The position numbers and the translations under genes were made by a program. A model generated the notes under the pieces. It ran no database searches and was not told where the DNA came from. It saw nothing but the letters and a program-made list of their open reading frames with translations. Shown piece by piece: positions 24,488 to 27,670 of a stretch of 27,670 nt of DNA. Source of the stretch: CAYLJO01 sp964383905 (GTDB lineage Bacteria; Acidobacteriota; Blastocatellia; Pyrinomonadales; Pyrinomonadaceae); the NCBI GenBank assembly GCA_964383905.1, contig CAYLJO010000068.1, positions 1 to 27,670 on the forward strand, in the 5' to 3' direction. The stretch's first letter is position 1, and every line of letters begins with the position of its first letter.

Positions 24488-24505
24488 TTATTTCGGCGGA
24501 GGCCT

Positions 24506-24850
24506 ATGGCGAAGAATCCTGAGTATCGCGACCTCTTTCCCGGAGCGCTGGAGATGATGATCCTCCAATCCCTCCGGCTGAAGCCCATGCACGGCTATGC
24601 CTTGGCGAAACACATCAAGCAGGCTTCGGAGGATCTGCTGCAGATCGAAGAGGGTTCTTTATACCCCGCGTTGCAGCGGATGCTGAAGGAGGGATGGCTC
24701 AGGTCGAAAGTCGGGGTCTCCGCGAAAAATCGCCCGGTCCGGATTTATAGCCTCACCGCCGCGGGCCTCAAACACCTGGAACAGGAAGTATCGAGCTTCG
24801 AAAAAATGTTCGCCGGCATCAGACGCGTGCTCGCCGTGGCTCAACCTTAG
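24506..24850 (+). CDS. PadR family transcriptional regulator
   Basis: 114-aa winged-helix regulator, typical of the short PadR class that acts as a dimer. Diagnostic segments are LEMMILQSLRLKPMHGYALA (15-34), the recognition region IEEGSLYPALQRMLKEGWL (47-65), and the wing RPVRIYSLTAAG ending in a helix (LKHLEQEVSSFEKM). GGAGG (24498-24502) precedes the ATG by only 3 nt, unusually close. It is the first gene of a two-gene unit with the permease; in Acidobacteriota this PadR-ADOP pairing is very common and the PadR presumably represses both. Its ligand is unknown. Confidence 0.94.
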   Translation: MAKNPEYRDLFPGALEMMILQSLRLKPMHGYALAKHIKQASEDLLQIEEGSLYPALQRMLKEGWLRSKVGVSAKNRPVRIYSLTAAGLKHLEQEVSSFEKMFAGIRRVLAVAQP

Positions 24851-24859
24851 GAGTTCTCG

Positions 24860-27508
<2,649 letters not shown>

Positions 27509-27543
27509 CAGTCGGTCTCGAACCTCCGGGAGCCCATCCGGAA

Positions 27544-27599
27544 TGGGAGGGGGCGATTTGAACCGCAGAGGACGCAGAGGAAAAGCTTAAGGGATTCAG
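27544..27599 (+). repeat. Intergenic element, CCGCAGAGG family (copy 4), right flank of padR-ADOP
   Basis: TGGGAGGGGGCGATTTGA, then ACCGCAGAGG, ACGCAGAGG and AAAAGCTTAAGGGATTCAG. It aligns with 24052-24117 along its length apart from one missing unit and scattered substitutions, in direct orientation. The remaining sequence to 27670 shows no gene. Confidence 0.75.
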
Positions 27600-27670
27600 G
27601 ACAGATGGTAGTGACTCTCCGCCGATTAATGATGACTCCTCCATACGTACTATTGCAAACCGCTCTAGTG

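Noticed and set aside
24226..24522. 98-residue plus-strand frame before padR
   Set aside because: Runs through the padR promoter and into its start in another frame, without a ribosome binding site.

Overview
The window looks like a chromosomal segment of an Acidobacteriota bacterium, perhaps class Blastocatellia. The main reason is the padR gene followed by an 882-residue duplicated orphan permease (ADOP), an arrangement typical of that phylum. Moderately high GC and several secreted peptidase-like and TPR proteins fit. The placement is inferred from gene content only. No rRNA, tRNA or CRISPR array was seen.

Layout. 1-721 has no convincing gene but holds two perfect inverted repeats. recF and gyrB follow on the plus strand (722-4402), ended by a strong intrinsic terminator. 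On the minus strand come an AMMECR1 protein fused to an extradiol-dioxygenase/MEMO-like domain and an overlapping small acidic protein. A geranylgeranyl-reductase-family flavoprotein diverges from them on the plus strand. The minus strand then carries a 4HBT thioesterase, a secreted M1-like protein whose zinc site is destroyed and which ends in TPRs, and a very large secreted TPM-TPR protein. Between the last two lies what looks like the N-terminal stub of an M16 peptidase on the opposite strand. The plus strand continues with an unrecognised 178-residue protein, rsmI, and a 1089-residue zinc-ribbon polytopic membrane protein. Next come a minus-strand secreted M28 metallopeptidase and the three-gene transhydrogenase operon pntAA-pntAB-pntB. 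The window closes with the padR-ADOP pair, which has a textbook promoter with a palindrome filling its spacer.

Together the genes are mostly housekeeping (replication and repair, rRNA methylation, NADPH supply) plus envelope and secreted proteins. No defence island, phage or transposase was found. The most unusual material is: (1) two families of palindromic intergenic elements built from short tandem units (about 8 nt and about 10 nt), one flanking the M28 gene and the other flanking padR-ADOP; (2) the M1 pseudo-peptidase; (3) the TPM-TPR protein; (4) the M16 relic; (5) several odd translation starts (gyrB TTG, a start-stop minigene before the thioesterase, a possible ATT start for the reductase). 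I did not find a clear multi-gene novel system.
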